Source: Acidobacteriaceae bacterium
GTDB taxonomy: Bacteria; Acidobacteriota; Terriglobia; Terriglobales; Acidobacteriaceae
Direction of reading: 5' to 3'
Assembly (NCBI GenBank): GCA_027452245.1
Contig: DAIDGW010000154.1
Span: 49,034 to 113,033 of the forward strand
Length of the DNA: 64,000 bases
Part shown: in pieces, positions 36,298-45,968 of the stretch
How the letters are laid out: each line of letters opens with the position of its first letter
Numbering within the stretch: the stretch's first letter is position 1
Translations under genes and position numbers: made by a program
Notes under the pieces: generated by a model
Databases searched by the model: none
What the model was told of the DNA's origin: nothing
Seen by the model: only the letters and a program-made list of their open reading frames with translations

Positions 36298-38119
36298 AGA
36301 CTTCCTCCTCGGCAGGGGCCCATGCGAGCTGCCGCCGGAACATCGCTGCATATTCGCCGTTCATGGTGATGAGTTGCTCATGAGTTCCGCATTCGCCGAT
36401 CTGTCCGTCAAAAAGAACGATGACGAGATCGGCGTCCTGGGCCGCGCGCAGGTCATGGGTGATGAGCAAAGTTGTGCGACCGGTGGAGAGCCGATTCAGA
36501 GCGGCAGTTACCTCGAGTTCGTTCTTGCGATCCAATCCCGTATTTGGCTCGTCCAGGATTAGGATGGGCGCCTTGCGGATGGCGGCTCGGGCTATAGCAA
36601 TTCTCTGTCGCTGTCCTCCGGATATAGTGGTGCCGCGCTCGCCCACCACTGTCTCGTAACGATGCGGCATTTGCTCAATGAAGGAATGCGCATTGGCAAT
36701 GTGGGCTGCAAGAACCACATCCTCTTGGGTAGCCCCTACAGCCCCAAACGCGATATTGTCGTGCACGCTGACCGCGAACAGCGGACTGTCTTGCATCACG
36801 ATACTGATTTGCGAGCGAAGCGACTCAATCGTGTAGTCGCGTATGTCATGCCCATCAAGCAGGATTCTCCCTTCGATAGGATCGTGGAACCGCAGTAATA
36901 AGCTCGCCAGAGTGGATTTTCCGCTGCCGGAGGAACCCACGATAGCAACTCTTTGTGCTGGCTTGATCTCGAAGCTGATGTTGCGGAGAACCGGCGTGTT
37001 ATGCCCGTAGGAAAAAGAGACGTTTTCGAAACACACATGCCCGGAAAAGGATGGCGCCACCTGAGAGTGAGCTCCATCCTGAATCTCCGGGCTGGTGCCA
37101 AGCAGGGTGAGTATGTGATCGCCGGAAGCAAGAGCTTTCGCCATCTGCCCGAGGTATTTGGCAAGTTGCCGAAGAGGCTTGAAAGCTACGCGAAGGTAAT
37201 TCACAAAGACGATCAAATCGCCCGGTGTCAGCCGGCCGTGCAGTACTTTGTGGACGCCGAACCACAGGACCGCAGCCGTTGTGGAGGTTGCGAGCAGATC
37301 GACGATCCGTTCCAGGCCGGCCGCCAACTCTTGTACCTTGTTGCCCGCGTGCAGGCTCTCTTCGTTCGCGGCTGAGAAAACATCCTGAAATCGAGGTTGC
37401 AGCGATAAGGCTTGCACCGTGCGAATTGAAGAAATTGCTTCGGTGGTTGTGGAAGCGATCGCTCCCTCGCGAATTCGCAACTCCCGGGCCATCGAGTTGA
37501 TTCGCTTGGTGAGTCGATATACTGCCCAGAAGAAGACTGGAAAAGCAATCACAACAATGCATCCGAGTTGCCAATTCATCCAGAACATGACACCCAGCAT
37601 TGCGCTCAGCGTCAGAGTGTTAGTTATGAACGGAAGCACGGACGAGACGGTCACTTCGCGCATGCGGTCGATATCGTAGGTCACATGCGTTGTCAGGTCA
37701 CCAGTCTTGTTGCGTCCGTGGAATGAGATTGAAAGGTTTGCAAGATGTCGGAAGAGTCTGTCTCGAATCTCTGCAAGAATTCGCGAAGCGGCACGGGCCA
37801 TCGAAACGCTGCTGGCGTAGTCGAATGTTCCCGCGAGTCCCGTAATGGAGATCATGCTCAGCGCGGATATCGCAACGATCTGTTGGGTACTCAAATCCCG
37901 CAGGCCAGCGAGAGCTACACGCTGGGGGTTCGCATGAAAAATGGTGTCGTAAATAAATTTCAGCGGCCAAGGTTCAAGCGTGCGGAATGCCACGCCGCAT
38001 AAGACCGTAACGCCCGATGCCAGCAGCAGAGACTTTTCTCGTGCTATCTCACCCCGGAATGCGCGAAACAGTCGAGTGGCAATCGCAATCGAGTTTCGGC
38101 TTGTAGTTTTGTGCTTCAT
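36281..38119 (-). CDS. MsbA-like ABC exporter (fused membrane and ATPase domains)
   Basis: 612 aa from the ATG at 38119, 7 bp after the glycosyltransferase stop; a longer start at 38173 would run into that gene. Six membrane helices occupy about 30-300 (LLLASGVTVLCGVAFRTLEP, LTLSAMLGVMFWMNW, IVVIAFPVFFWAVYRL). The ATPase half has Walker A (IVGSSGSGKSTLAS), Q loop (ISIVMQDSPLF), signature (TTISGGQRQRIAIARA), Walker B (ILILDEPNTGLD) and the switch His (LLITHDLRAAQ). It is a homodimeric half-transporter. By position it probably flips the lipid-linked glycan made by the neighbouring transferases. Confidence 0.92.
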   Translation of the reverse strand: MKHKTTSRNSIAIATRLFRAFRGEIAREKSLLLASGVTVLCGVAFRTLEPWPLKFIYDTIFHANPQRVALAGLRDLSTQQIVAISALSMISITGLAGTFDYASSVSMARAASRILAEIRDRLFRHLANLSISFHGRNKTGDLTTHVTYDIDRMREVTVSSVLPFITNTLTLSAMLGVMFWMNWQLGCIVVIAFPVFFWAVYRLTKRINSMARELRIREGAIASTTTEAISSIRTVQALSLQPRFQDVFSAANEESLHAGNKVQELAAGLERIVDLLATSTTAAVLWFGVHKVLHGRLTPGDLIVFVNYLRVAFKPLRQLAKYLGQMAKALASGDHILTLLGTSPEIQDGAHSQVAPSFSGHVCFENVSFSYGHNTPVLRNISFEIKPAQRVAIVGSSGSGKSTLASLLLRFHDPIEGRILLDGHDIRDYTIESLRSQISIVMQDSPLFAVSVHDNIAFGAVGATQEDVVLAAHIANAHSFIEQMPHRYETVVGERGTTISGGQRQRIAIARAAIRKAPILILDEPNTGLDRKNELEVTAALNRLSTGRTTLLITHDLRAAQDADLVIVLFDGQIGECGTHEQLITMNGEYAAMFRRQLAWAPAEEEVYAVNA

Positions 38120-38126
38120 CGTTGTC

Positions 38127-39440
38127 TTAATACGGAAGCGATTGCCCCTCTTCGCCGGTTGAAAGTGGTGCATAAAATGTGTCTCCGCTCAAGAAAGGGC
38201 GCAGAATGTCATACACCCGCTGCGCACTAGCTTCGAGTGTGAAGCGGCTTGAAACAGTCTCTCTGGCGCGGTTGGCAAGCCGACTGCACGTGTCGGGCCG
38301 GACGATCAGGCACTCCATTGCGTCTGCCAGCACGGTCGCATCCCGCTGCTCGACCAACAGACCGTTCTCCCCTTGTTCTATGAGTTCAGCAATGCCGGAA
38401 ACATTCGTAGAAATAACCGGGGTTCCCGATGCCATGGCCTCGATCAGAACGTTGGGAATGCCGTCACGATCTCCGTTATCGGTAATTAAGCACGGGAGGA
38501 CGAACATGCTGGCTTTCGGGTACAACGCCGCCAGTTGGTCCTGCGTCATTCTGCCGGGCAGCGAGATGTAACTTCCGAGTTTGAGAGCCGCGATCTTCGT
38601 CAGCAGTTTATTCTGAAGTTCGCCATAGCCGACGATCCTGCATTCGAACGAATAGCCACGATTGACAAGGATTCGGCAAGATTCAATCAGATACTCGAAT
38701 CCTTTTTTCTCGCAGAATCGCCCCACACTTAAGATGAGCGGCCTTTCGTTATGGTGTGCACTGTGATCGCGCGGCTGCATACTGAACCGGCTGACATCGA
38801 TTCCGTGGTAAGCAAGGTGGACGGGAGTGTATCCCGCGGCAAGTGTTGACAAGTATTTCTGGTTATGTTCCGTACAAGTCAGAACGCAGGTGGCCGTTTG
38901 TACCTTTCTGGCAAGCTCCGCGGGAGGGGTCAAATAGATATCTTTGGCATGAGCCGTGAGGGTGTAGGGAATGCCGATCAGGCGATGAACCACCTCCGCC
39001 ACGGTTGCCGGAACATTCGCGAAATGAACATGCAAATGCTCGAACCTCTCGTACCGCAGAACCCACGCCAGATAGCAGGCCTGAAGGTAGTCCTTCAGTC
39101 GGGACTTGCCAGGCTTAAGAAAGTAGAACTTTGCAGCGGCGAGATAGCGGCGAGTCTCCAAGAAAAGAAGCAGGAACTGGCATGCGAGCAGCCGAGCCAG
39201 GTTGTGCGGTCGAAACTGCGGCACGAGGGAGGGAACATAATCAACTTCCGCCTTCACGGCAGCAACCGAGGGATGGACCGGCCCATCATCGGGTGTCTTC
39301 AGCGAAAAAATCTTAATTTCCACTCCCATTTGCTCGAGGCCGAGAATTTCATTCAGAATGAACGTTTCAGAGAGACGCGGAAAAGTCTTCAGAAGATAAG
39401 CGACCCTCGGATTCGCAGTATTGCTGTTCATGCCTCTCAT
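38127..39440 (-). CDS. GT4-family glycosyltransferase
   Basis: 437 aa. It begins near VAYLLKTFPRLSETFILNEI, the opening of a GT4 subgroup that builds colanic-acid-like and other exopolysaccharides. The GT-B fold is complete. The C-terminal donor domain shows ILSVGRFCEKKGFEYLIESC, GRMTQDQLAALYPKASMFVL and the acidic EX7E motif in DGIPNVLIEAMASGTPVIST. It starts with ATGA overlap on the preceding transferase gene. Acts at the cytoplasmic face on an unknown acceptor. Confidence 0.92.
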   Translation of the reverse strand: MRGMNSNTANPRVAYLLKTFPRLSETFILNEILGLEQMGVEIKIFSLKTPDDGPVHPSVAAVKAEVDYVPSLVPQFRPHNLARLLACQFLLLFLETRRYLAAAKFYFLKPGKSRLKDYLQACYLAWVLRYERFEHLHVHFANVPATVAEVVHRLIGIPYTLTAHAKDIYLTPPAELARKVQTATCVLTCTEHNQKYLSTLAAGYTPVHLAYHGIDVSRFSMQPRDHSAHHNERPLILSVGRFCEKKGFEYLIESCRILVNRGYSFECRIVGYGELQNKLLTKIAALKLGSYISLPGRMTQDQLAALYPKASMFVLPCLITDNGDRDGIPNVLIEAMASGTPVISTNVSGIAELIEQGENGLLVEQRDATVLADAMECLIVRPDTCSRLANRARETVSSRFTLEASAQRVYDILRPFLSGDTFYAPLSTGEEGQSLPY

Positions 39441-40672
39441 TGCGACACCATCCGCGTTTCCAGGTGTCGCGCCAGTTCCACGCCGCTGATCGGACGGCTC
39501 TTCTGTTCCATGAGAGTCTCGGCGATCCGTGGAAGCCCACCCATATCAACGGGCGAAGCCACGGTACCGGTGGTTTCGCTAGCATCGAGCTGTGACGCTA
39601 AGGTGCGTGCGAGAACAGGAGGCCGCAGCGCGTCGGGCAGAATGACTCGAAAGAATGGAACCGCAGCCATACGCTGAGCACGAAGTTTTTGTTCTTCAAC
39701 CGGCATCACACGCGGGATGAGAATGGATGTCTTGTTGAGTGTGAGCAGTTCGCAAGTAGTGTTGTAGCCCGCCATCGAGATGACCACATCGGCGGCGTTC
39801 ATGTAGTTCACCATGTCTTCCAGAAACTCGATCACGCGAATGCCAGAAGCTTGCTGAGCGGCAACGCGAATCTGCAGGGCGGATTTCGCGGGAAGTTCCG
39901 GCCCCGCGACCAGCAGTCCTTGTACGGGACGATTCGTTGCAACCTGCCTTATCGCTTCGATCGAGGCAGCTAGAACATGGCGGCCATCCTCGCCGCCGCC
40001 GGTGGTGACCAGGACCAGTTTCTGCGATTCGGAAATGCCCAACTGTCGCCGTACTTCCTGTCGCGAACGGGAGGGAGCTTCGCGGGCGATGTACCCACAG
40101 AAACGCACCTTCTCTCGGAGGAGTGAGGGGAACTCGTACTCGTGGCAGACATCGAATACTTCGCGCGATCCGAGCACCAACACCTCGTCGTAGTACCACT
40201 GCACCGTGCTGTAACAACCGCGCTCCTTCCATGCAGGAATTGTGACGGCAGGCGCGTCGAGAATGTCGCGCAGGACAAGAAAGATTCTCGTAAGCGGCAG
40301 ATTGCACTTGATATAGCGGAGGCTTGGCTCCATCTCTCCGGCGAGGCCGTCTGGCTTTTTGTCTACCAGCAAGACATCCGGCTGAAAGCTCATGACGCTA
40401 GAAAGAATCAGTTCTCGGCGAAGCCGCACAACCTGCTCAACCTCAAGGTCAAGAAAGCGGACACCGAGGCCGCCCGACTCAGTACGCTTGAGGCAGGGCA
40501 ACTTGATGTAGTCGATTCCCGGCAACACGCGAAAGCTTTGCAACATAGGCGATCCGCTTACGATCAGAACCGAGAGATCGGGGATTGAGGAACGAAGGTA
40601 GGTACAAATTGCCAGCATTCGCCGGATGTTCCCGAGTCCAAATGTATCGTGCGAATAAACCAAAAGCCGCAT
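39437..40672 (-). CDS. MurG-like glycosyltransferase (COG4671 type), paralogue 1
   Basis: 411 aa. GT-B fold: an N-terminal acceptor domain from MRLLVYSHDTFGLGNIRRML, a C-terminal donor domain with LVLVTTGGGEDGRHVLAASI and EFLEDMVNYMNAADVVISMAGYNTTCELL, the GT28-like nucleotide-sugar loop. It resembles predicted glycosyltransferases grouped under COG4671. It is 32 bp downstream of a homologue of the same layout. Probable role: sequential sugar additions together with its paralogue. No membrane helix. Confidence 0.8.
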   Translation of the reverse strand: MRLLVYSHDTFGLGNIRRMLAICTYLRSSIPDLSVLIVSGSPMLQSFRVLPGIDYIKLPCLKRTESGGLGVRFLDLEVEQVVRLRRELILSSVMSFQPDVLLVDKKPDGLAGEMEPSLRYIKCNLPLTRIFLVLRDILDAPAVTIPAWKERGCYSTVQWYYDEVLVLGSREVFDVCHEYEFPSLLREKVRFCGYIAREAPSRSRQEVRRQLGISESQKLVLVTTGGGEDGRHVLAASIEAIRQVATNRPVQGLLVAGPELPAKSALQIRVAAQQASGIRVIEFLEDMVNYMNAADVVISMAGYNTTCELLTLNKTSILIPRVMPVEEQKLRAQRMAAVPFFRVILPDALRPPVLARTLASQLDASETTGTVASPVDMGGLPRIAETLMEQKSRPISGVELARHLETRMVSQ

Positions 40673-40704
40673 AGGTTCGCCTATTTCCCCTTCGATCCGT
40701 CTGA

Positions 40705-41943
40705 TTAGAGATTTGCTCCCGCCGAATACTGCGGTTGTACGAGCGCCCTGCGTGGCACAGTTTCGTCTCGCAGAGCAAGATATTTCTTGAGAAGGAGTGC
40801 GCTGTTTGCCGCACCATTAACATTGAGGCAGATGCCCGCCGGCTGAGCATTCAGCGCGATTTGAATCTTTTTTGCGAGAATCTCGGGGCGGATTTCGTCC
40901 TTCTCCAGCAAGCCGAGAGCTCCTCTGGCTGCCAATTTGGCGGCCCGCATCGACTGCTCCTCATCGCTGTTTCCAGTGACTGGATAGACGAGTGAGCGCA
41001 CGCCCGTAGAAAGAACATCCATTACGGTGTTGTAGCCCCCCATACTGATGGAAAGATCGCCGTGTCGCAGCCAAGCCGGAAGGTCGTGGGTGTAGCGGGT
41101 GAATGTCACGTTGCCCTGCCCGGCGGCGACAAGGCTCAGGCGCAAATAGACTTCCTCTGGCATCAAAGGGCCGGCGAAGACCTGGAATTTATGTGGAAGC
41201 TTCCCTTCGAGTATCGCCGCCGCTTGGAGTGTGCTTTCCAGTAGCTCGTGTCCACTCGGACACATGCCGCTGCCATTGCTGACTACAATCAACGGCCGGT
41301 CGAGGTCTTTAGATCCCCACGCCTCATCTGAGTTTGTTCTTTGCGATTGCTGTACCACATAACCGGTATGGGCCACAGGACAGCTGAGGTCGCTAACGCG
41401 GCAGAACGAATCCTGAAGCGTCTGAAATCTCTCATCTCCGTGCACCAGCACGAGATCGTAATAGTCATTGATGGTCTGACAGACGCGTTGCTCGTAGGTG
41501 TCCTGATCATTGCGGCTCACCAGGATGTCACGGATGCTAGAGACAATCATGGTGCGATGGGAACGAGCGCGTGCCCGAACCAGCAGGGGAAGCAGTTCGA
41601 ACGAGAACTGCTTCCGGCCGAATGGGAACAATTCTGTGATGAGCACATCCGGCTGAAATTCATCAAAGGCATGAAGGAGCAACTCGCGACGGATCGCCTT
41701 GGTTTCTTCCAAATCCCAAGAAAAATCGCAGAGCATCAAGGCGGAAAAGTCGGGACTACTCTTGAGCGGGATTAACTCGAAAGTGTCGACATTTTCGGGG
41801 AAACGGAAGCCTTGCGGAATTTCTCCACCGGTGACAAAAAGTACGGAGAAATCCCGGGCCAGCTCGCGAACAATTTCAGCGCTGCGGATCAGATGCCCCA
41901 TCCCCAGCACATGCTGACAGTAAAACATCACTCGTTTCGCCAC
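40705..41943 (-). CDS. MurG-like glycosyltransferase (COG4671 type), paralogue 2
   Basis: 412 aa from a GTG at 41943, chosen because GAGGAGG ends 4 bases before it; the longer TTG start covers that site. It begins AKRVMFYCQHVLGMGHLIRS, with donor-domain motifs LIVVSNGSGMCPSGHELL and FTRYTHDLPAWLRHGDLSISMGGYNTVMDVL. First gene of the seven-gene minus-strand operon. It shares layout with the next gene but differs through the acceptor half, so the two probably add to different acceptors. Confidence 0.8.
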   Translation of the reverse strand: MAKRVMFYCQHVLGMGHLIRSAEIVRELARDFSVLFVTGGEIPQGFRFPENVDTFELIPLKSSPDFSALMLCDFSWDLEETKAIRRELLLHAFDEFQPDVLITELFPFGRKQFSFELLPLLVRARARSHRTMIVSSIRDILVSRNDQDTYEQRVCQTINDYYDLVLVHGDERFQTLQDSFCRVSDLSCPVAHTGYVVQQSQRTNSDEAWGSKDLDRPLIVVSNGSGMCPSGHELLESTLQAAAILEGKLPHKFQVFAGPLMPEEVYLRLSLVAAGQGNVTFTRYTHDLPAWLRHGDLSISMGGYNTVMDVLSTGVRSLVYPVTGNSDEEQSMRAAKLAARGALGLLEKDEIRPEILAKKIQIALNAQPAGICLNVNGAANSALLLKKYLALRDETVPRRALVQPQYSAGANL

Positions 41944-42108
41944 AAAACCTCCTCGCAATATTTCCGCGATGTCACATGAGGGTGGAACGCAGTCGGAAAA
42001 ATATGGTTTCAGTTTTTTTCTTTGCCTATATCAGCGAGCGACGTGCGCACCCTACTATTAGTCGGCGATCTCATTGTGCTGAATGTGCGATTCGCCAAGG
42101 AGTAAGAC

Positions 42109-42918
42109 TTGCCCCCAATTGCACTCGTTATCAACGCGGATGATTTCGGATTGACCGAAGGGGTGTCGGCCGGGATTGTGAAGGCAATCCATGCTGGCGT
42201 GGTTACCTCCACGACTGCGATGGCATGTGTCCCTGGAGTTGCAGAGCGGCTGCGCCGTTGGGCTCCACAGATTTCAGGTCATATCGGGGCCCATCTTCAA
42301 CTTACGAGCGGAACTCCACTCCTGCGCCCGTCACAGGTTCCGTCGCTCGTGCGCGAGGATGGAGCTTTTCCCTCAAGGCGAAAGGAGATTAAAGAGCTAC
42401 GCTCAGAAGAACTTTTTGCCGAATGGGAAGCGCAGATCGAATTCCTGCTTTCTGCTGGCATCGAGTTGACTCACTTGGATAGCCATCACCATGTGCACGG
42501 GCTTGCTTTCGTTTTTCCAGTCTTTTGTGAGTTGGCGCGCAAGTATAGGTTCCCAGTTCGATCGCTAGACATGGACATGGATCGTTGTTTGTGTGAGGCA
42601 GGCGTGCCCACCCTTGGTCGAACCTTGCAAGACTGGTACGGAGGAGCCCTGTCGGTTGGAAGTTTGTTGCAAGTTCTCGAAAGCGGCCAGCAGCAGTTTC
42701 CACAGTACGACCGCTTTGAGCTAATGTGCCACCCGGGATTTATAGGTGAGGATCTCGGAACTTTGTCCCATTATGTCGGTGAACGAGAGCAGGAGTTGCA
42801 GTCGCTCTGCGACCCCGAACTTAAGGCAAAGCTTGCCACCCGGGGAGTCAGGTTGTCACGGGTCCTGGATATGCGACCGTCCCCCTGTAGACATGGAGTC
42901 TTCACTTTGGCGGGGTGA
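42109..42918 (+). CDS. ChbG/YdjC-family carbohydrate deacetylase
   Basis: 269 aa from a TTG at 42109, with AAGGAG ending 6 bases before it. The family metal-site motifs are all present: NADDFGLTEGVSAGI (residues about 9-23), GAHLQLTSGTPLL (His) and LDSHHHVHGLAF (about 123-134). HPGFIGEDL matches the later conserved loop. The enzyme removes acetyl groups from N-acetylated sugars or oligosaccharides. It diverges from the glycan operon across a 165-bp shared region, which suggests a role in the same pathway, perhaps modifying its amino sugars. Confidence 0.9.
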   Translation: MPPIALVINADDFGLTEGVSAGIVKAIHAGVVTSTTAMACVPGVAERLRRWAPQISGHIGAHLQLTSGTPLLRPSQVPSLVREDGAFPSRRKEIKELRSEELFAEWEAQIEFLLSAGIELTHLDSHHHVHGLAFVFPVFCELARKYRFPVRSLDMDMDRCLCEAGVPTLGRTLQDWYGGALSVGSLLQVLESGQQQFPQYDRFELMCHPGFIGEDLGTLSHYVGEREQELQSLCDPELKAKLATRGVRLSRVLDMRPSPCRHGVFTLAG

Positions 42919-43034
42919 ACAAGAGAGCGCGCCCATGAATTTACGAAGAAAAGCTAAATCAACCTTTTCTGCGCAGGACTATATTTTTTGCTCCGGACAA
43001 TACCCTACTTAACAGTAAGTGGCGCAAGAGTATG

Positions 43035-43065
43035 AACCGGCACACCGCAACCACGGTTGCCGGTT
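43035..43065 (+). other. Stable hairpin after the deacetylase gene
   Basis: AACCGGCA pairs with TGCCGGTT and inner ACCG with CGGT, with a C bulge and a 6-base loop. There is no T-run, so a Rho-independent terminator is doubtful; it may slow transcription or protect RNA ends. Confidence 0.45.
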
Positions 43066-43193
43066 CAGTTCTTGAAGATAATCAGGATGTTCTCCATTCC
43101 GGGGCCCCGAAACGGGGCTAACTATCGGGTACTAGTCCTTTGCCTGATTTATTCTAGCCACGCATATAGTTCCACGCGGTACGATACTCACAG

Positions 43194-44168
43194 ATGGAGC
43201 CGCTGCTCAAGGTCGAGGAGCTATGTGTGCGGTATGTTTCCGGGGAGCGATCCGACTTTAGAGCTCTGCGCAACATCGGATTTGAAATCTACCCCGGCGA
43301 GGCGGTTGGAATATTAGGCGAGTCCGGTGGCGGGAAGAGTACGCTGGCCCGAGCGATCGTGGGTGTGCTACCCGCAGGTGCATGCACCGATTGTGGTTCG
43401 ATCCGTTTTCAAGGGCGCGAACTCATCGGCCTGCCGGAAGGGGAAATGCGACAGATTCGTGGCGCCAAGATTTCTCTCATTCCGCAGGATCCTTCGGCGG
43501 CGCTCAATCCGTTGCTGCGAGTGGGAACTCAAGTCAGCGAGGTTGTGGCCGCGCATTATGACTGGAGCAAACAGCGCTGCCGTGAAGCCGCCAAAGCTGC
43601 GCTGCGTGAAGCAGGCCTGGAGAACCCCCTTCGTATTTACTCCGCATTCCCTCATCAGCTAAGCGGTGGGCAGCTTCAGCGCGTTGTCATAGCGCAAGCT
43701 TTGGCGTGCCGCCCTGCGCTACTCATTGCCGACGAGGCCACGGCTTCGCTCGACACAACGACGCAAGCAGAGATTCTTCGTCTGCTAGGCTTTCTGCGCG
43801 GCACCTTGGGATTGGCTATTCTCTTCATCAGCCATGATCCTGCGGTACTGGCGGAAATTGCCGATCGTATATTGGTCTTTTATGCCGGAGAGATAGTTGA
43901 AGAGGGTCCTGCACCGGACGTTTTGAACTCGGCCTTGCATCCTTACTCCCGCGCATTACTGCGCTGCTTTCCGATTAAAAGAAGGGACGGAGACTGGCCC
44001 GTATTGAAAGCCATCGCCGGCAATTCGCCAGATATCCATCAAAGGATGCCGGGCTGTGTCTTCGAGCCGCGTTGCGAGGAACGCATTGAAATCTGTGCCT
44101 CTCATTCTCCCAAAGATGCCTTCCCATGTGGCGGGCGGCGTGTGCGTTGCTTCAGATACGAACAATAG
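43194..44168 (+). CDS. Peptide/nickel-type ABC transporter ATPase (OppD/DppD-like)
   Basis: 324 aa. Walker A (GESGGGKSTLARAIVG, about 45), Q loop (IPQDPSAALNPL), signature (HQLSGGQLQRVVIAQAL), Walker B (LLIADEATASLD) and switch His (FISHDPAVLAE) are intact. The C-terminal oligopeptide-transporter domain holds Cys residues (PGCVFEPRCEERIEICAS) of the type that binds an iron-sulfur cluster in Dpp/Opp ATPases. First gene of a D-F-B-C operon. It energises import of peptides or similar solutes. Confidence 0.93.
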   Translation: MEPLLKVEELCVRYVSGERSDFRALRNIGFEIYPGEAVGILGESGGGKSTLARAIVGVLPAGACTDCGSIRFQGRELIGLPEGEMRQIRGAKISLIPQDPSAALNPLLRVGTQVSEVVAAHYDWSKQRCREAAKAALREAGLENPLRIYSAFPHQLSGGQLQRVVIAQALACRPALLIADEATASLDTTTQAEILRLLGFLRGTLGLAILFISHDPAVLAEIADRILVFYAGEIVEEGPAPDVLNSALHPYSRALLRCFPIKRRDGDWPVLKAIAGNSPDIHQRMPGCVFEPRCEERIEICASHSPKDAFPCGGRRVRCFRYEQ

Positions 44169-44169
44169 A

Positions 44170-45003
44170 ATGTCGAACTCGGAGCCCCAGCCTCTGGTCT
44201 CGATCCGACGTCTCAGCAAGAGATACGTGCAAGGAAGTCTCTGGTCAAAGAGGTTTGAAATTTCTGCGCTCAAGAATGTTGATTTAGAAGTAGCAACCGG
44301 TTCGAACCTGGCGCTCGTGGGAGAATCCGGCTCGGGAAAATCCACACTGGCGAAGTGTCTTGCCGGCTTTGAAGAACCATCAAGCGGCGAAATCTGTTTT
44401 GAAGGGCGAAATCTACTGGCTTTGGGCGCCAAACAACGAGCTCGCACCCGCCGGTCGATTCAGTTGATTTTTCAGGACGCAGCGAGCAGCTTGAATCCGG
44501 GGTTCACGGCCGAGGACATCCTCCTGGAACCAATGGTGATCCAGGAGGAAGGTGCTCCAGAAGAACGAAAAAGACGGTGCGTCGAGGTTCTGGAGCAAGT
44601 CGGCCTGGCTCGGTTGCTGCTTCGCCGATGGCCGCACGAACTCAGCGGGGGTCAGCGCCAGCGCTTGGTGATCGCCCGTGCGCTGATCATGAAGCCAAGA
44701 ATTCTGATTCTGGACGAGGCTCTGACCGGCTTGGACTTATCGATTCAGGCCCAGATTGTGGAGATTCTGCGGCAACTGCGAAAGGCGCACGGTCTCACCT
44801 ACCTTTATGTCTCTCATAATCTTGGCCTGATGGGCGCCATTGCCGAAGAGATCGCCGTCATGCACGAGGGAAAGATTGTGGAGCGGCAGAGTGTGCAGCA
44901 AATTTTCAGAAGTCCGCAACATCCCGCCACCTCAGCTTTGCTGGCAGCAATTCCAGGCGGCAGCCTGGCTTTCGTTTCTCGGCCGGAACGGCCTACGATA
45001 TGA
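44170..45003 (+). CDS. Peptide-type ABC transporter ATPase (OppF/DppF-like)
   Basis: 277 aa from the ATG at 44170, one base after the previous stop; a longer frame upstream overlaps that gene and has no family similarity. Walker A (GESGSGKSTLAKCLAG), Q loop (LIFQDAASSLNPG), signature (HELSGGQRQRLVIARAL), Walker B (ILILDEALTGLD) and SHNLGLMG are present. It lacks the Cys-rich C-terminal extension of its partner. The two ATPases should pair as a heterodimer. Stop overlaps the permease start by 4 bp. Confidence 0.93.
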   Translation: MSNSEPQPLVSIRRLSKRYVQGSLWSKRFEISALKNVDLEVATGSNLALVGESGSGKSTLAKCLAGFEEPSSGEICFEGRNLLALGAKQRARTRRSIQLIFQDAASSLNPGFTAEDILLEPMVIQEEGAPEERKRRCVEVLEQVGLARLLLRRWPHELSGGQRQRLVIARALIMKPRILILDEALTGLDLSIQAQIVEILRQLRKAHGLTYLYVSHNLGLMGAIAEEIAVMHEGKIVERQSVQQIFRSPQHPATSALLAAIPGGSLAFVSRPERPTI

Positions 45004-45968
45004 AGTATCTCCTGCGACGGCTGTTGCATAGCCTTGCCGTTCTGTTCGGAATCTCGCTGTTGTCGTTTCTTTTTGCCGGTATGGCTCCTGGAACTTATCT
45101 GGATGAGATGCAACTCAACCCGCAGATTTCTCCTGCGACGATTGCTGTCTTGCGGGCACAGTATGGCATGGATCGTCCGTTGCCGGTGCGTTACCTGCGA
45201 TGGCTAAATTCAGTGGCGCACGGAGACTGGGGCTACTCCTTTGCTTACAATCTACCGGTTGCCCCGCTTATATGGAGACGTGCTAAGAACACATTGTGGC
45301 TCACGTTGCCGGCCACCTTGCTAGCTTGGCTGGTGGCAATTCCGCTCGGAGTTTTCGCTGCAAACCAATCGGGCCGATGGGGTGACCGCATCGCTGAAGC
45401 AGGCACATCGACGATTCTGGTTGTCCCTGATCTGATCCTTGCGCTAGCGCTGATGATTGCTGCGGTACATACGCGGACTTTCCCGGCCGGCGGGATGAGC
45501 AGTGTCAATGTTCAGAAGGGCAGAATTGCAGATATTCACGACTTGCTCTGGCATCTGACGCTGCCTCTAATCACGCTGGCTCTGGGCATTCTACCCGTAT
45601 TCTTTCGCCATGTGAGGGCTGGTATGCTCGAAGCTCTGGCTTCACCTTCGCTACAGGCGGCGCGGGCCCTTGGACTTCCACCCTCGCGAATTCTCTTCAA
45701 GCACGCTCTGCGCCTGGCTGCCAATCCTGTACTGTCGCTGTTTGGTCTTTCCATGGCATCTTTACTGAGCAGTTCTCTGCTGATCGAAGTGGTGATGAGT
45801 TGGCCGGGGTTGGGCGCGATGCTGCTGGAGGCAATTCTCGCGCGGGATCTTTATCTCGTAATCGGAGCAGTCATGTTCTCGACGTTGCTTCTGTTGGCGG
45901 GAAATCTCATCGCCGACCTTATGCTGTACACGATGGATCCTCGCATTCGAATAGGTCCATCGCAATGA
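45000..45968 (+). CDS. Peptide-type ABC permease (OppB/DppB-like)
   Basis: 322 aa with six membrane helices starting at LLHSLAVLFGISLLSFLFAG. The N-terminal periplasmic loop has the family LRAQYGMDRPLPVRYLRWL. The ATPase-contact loop is QAARALGLPPSRILFKHALR. It is coupled by 4-bp overlaps to genes on both sides. With the next permease it forms the import pore. Confidence 0.92.
   Translation: MKYLLRRLLHSLAVLFGISLLSFLFAGMAPGTYLDEMQLNPQISPATIAVLRAQYGMDRPLPVRYLRWLNSVAHGDWGYSFAYNLPVAPLIWRRAKNTLWLTLPATLLAWLVAIPLGVFAANQSGRWGDRIAEAGTSTILVVPDLILALALMIAAVHTRTFPAGGMSSVNVQKGRIADIHDLLWHLTLPLITLALGILPVFFRHVRAGMLEALASPSLQAARALGLPPSRILFKHALRLAANPVLSLFGLSMASLLSSSLLIEVVMSWPGLGAMLLEAILARDLYLVIGAVMFSTLLLLAGNLIADLMLYTMDPRIRIGPSQ

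Noticed and set aside
43082..43120. GGGGCCCCGAAACGGGGC hairpin as a second terminator
   Set aside because: No T-run and the arms can pair in several ways; too ambiguous to call.
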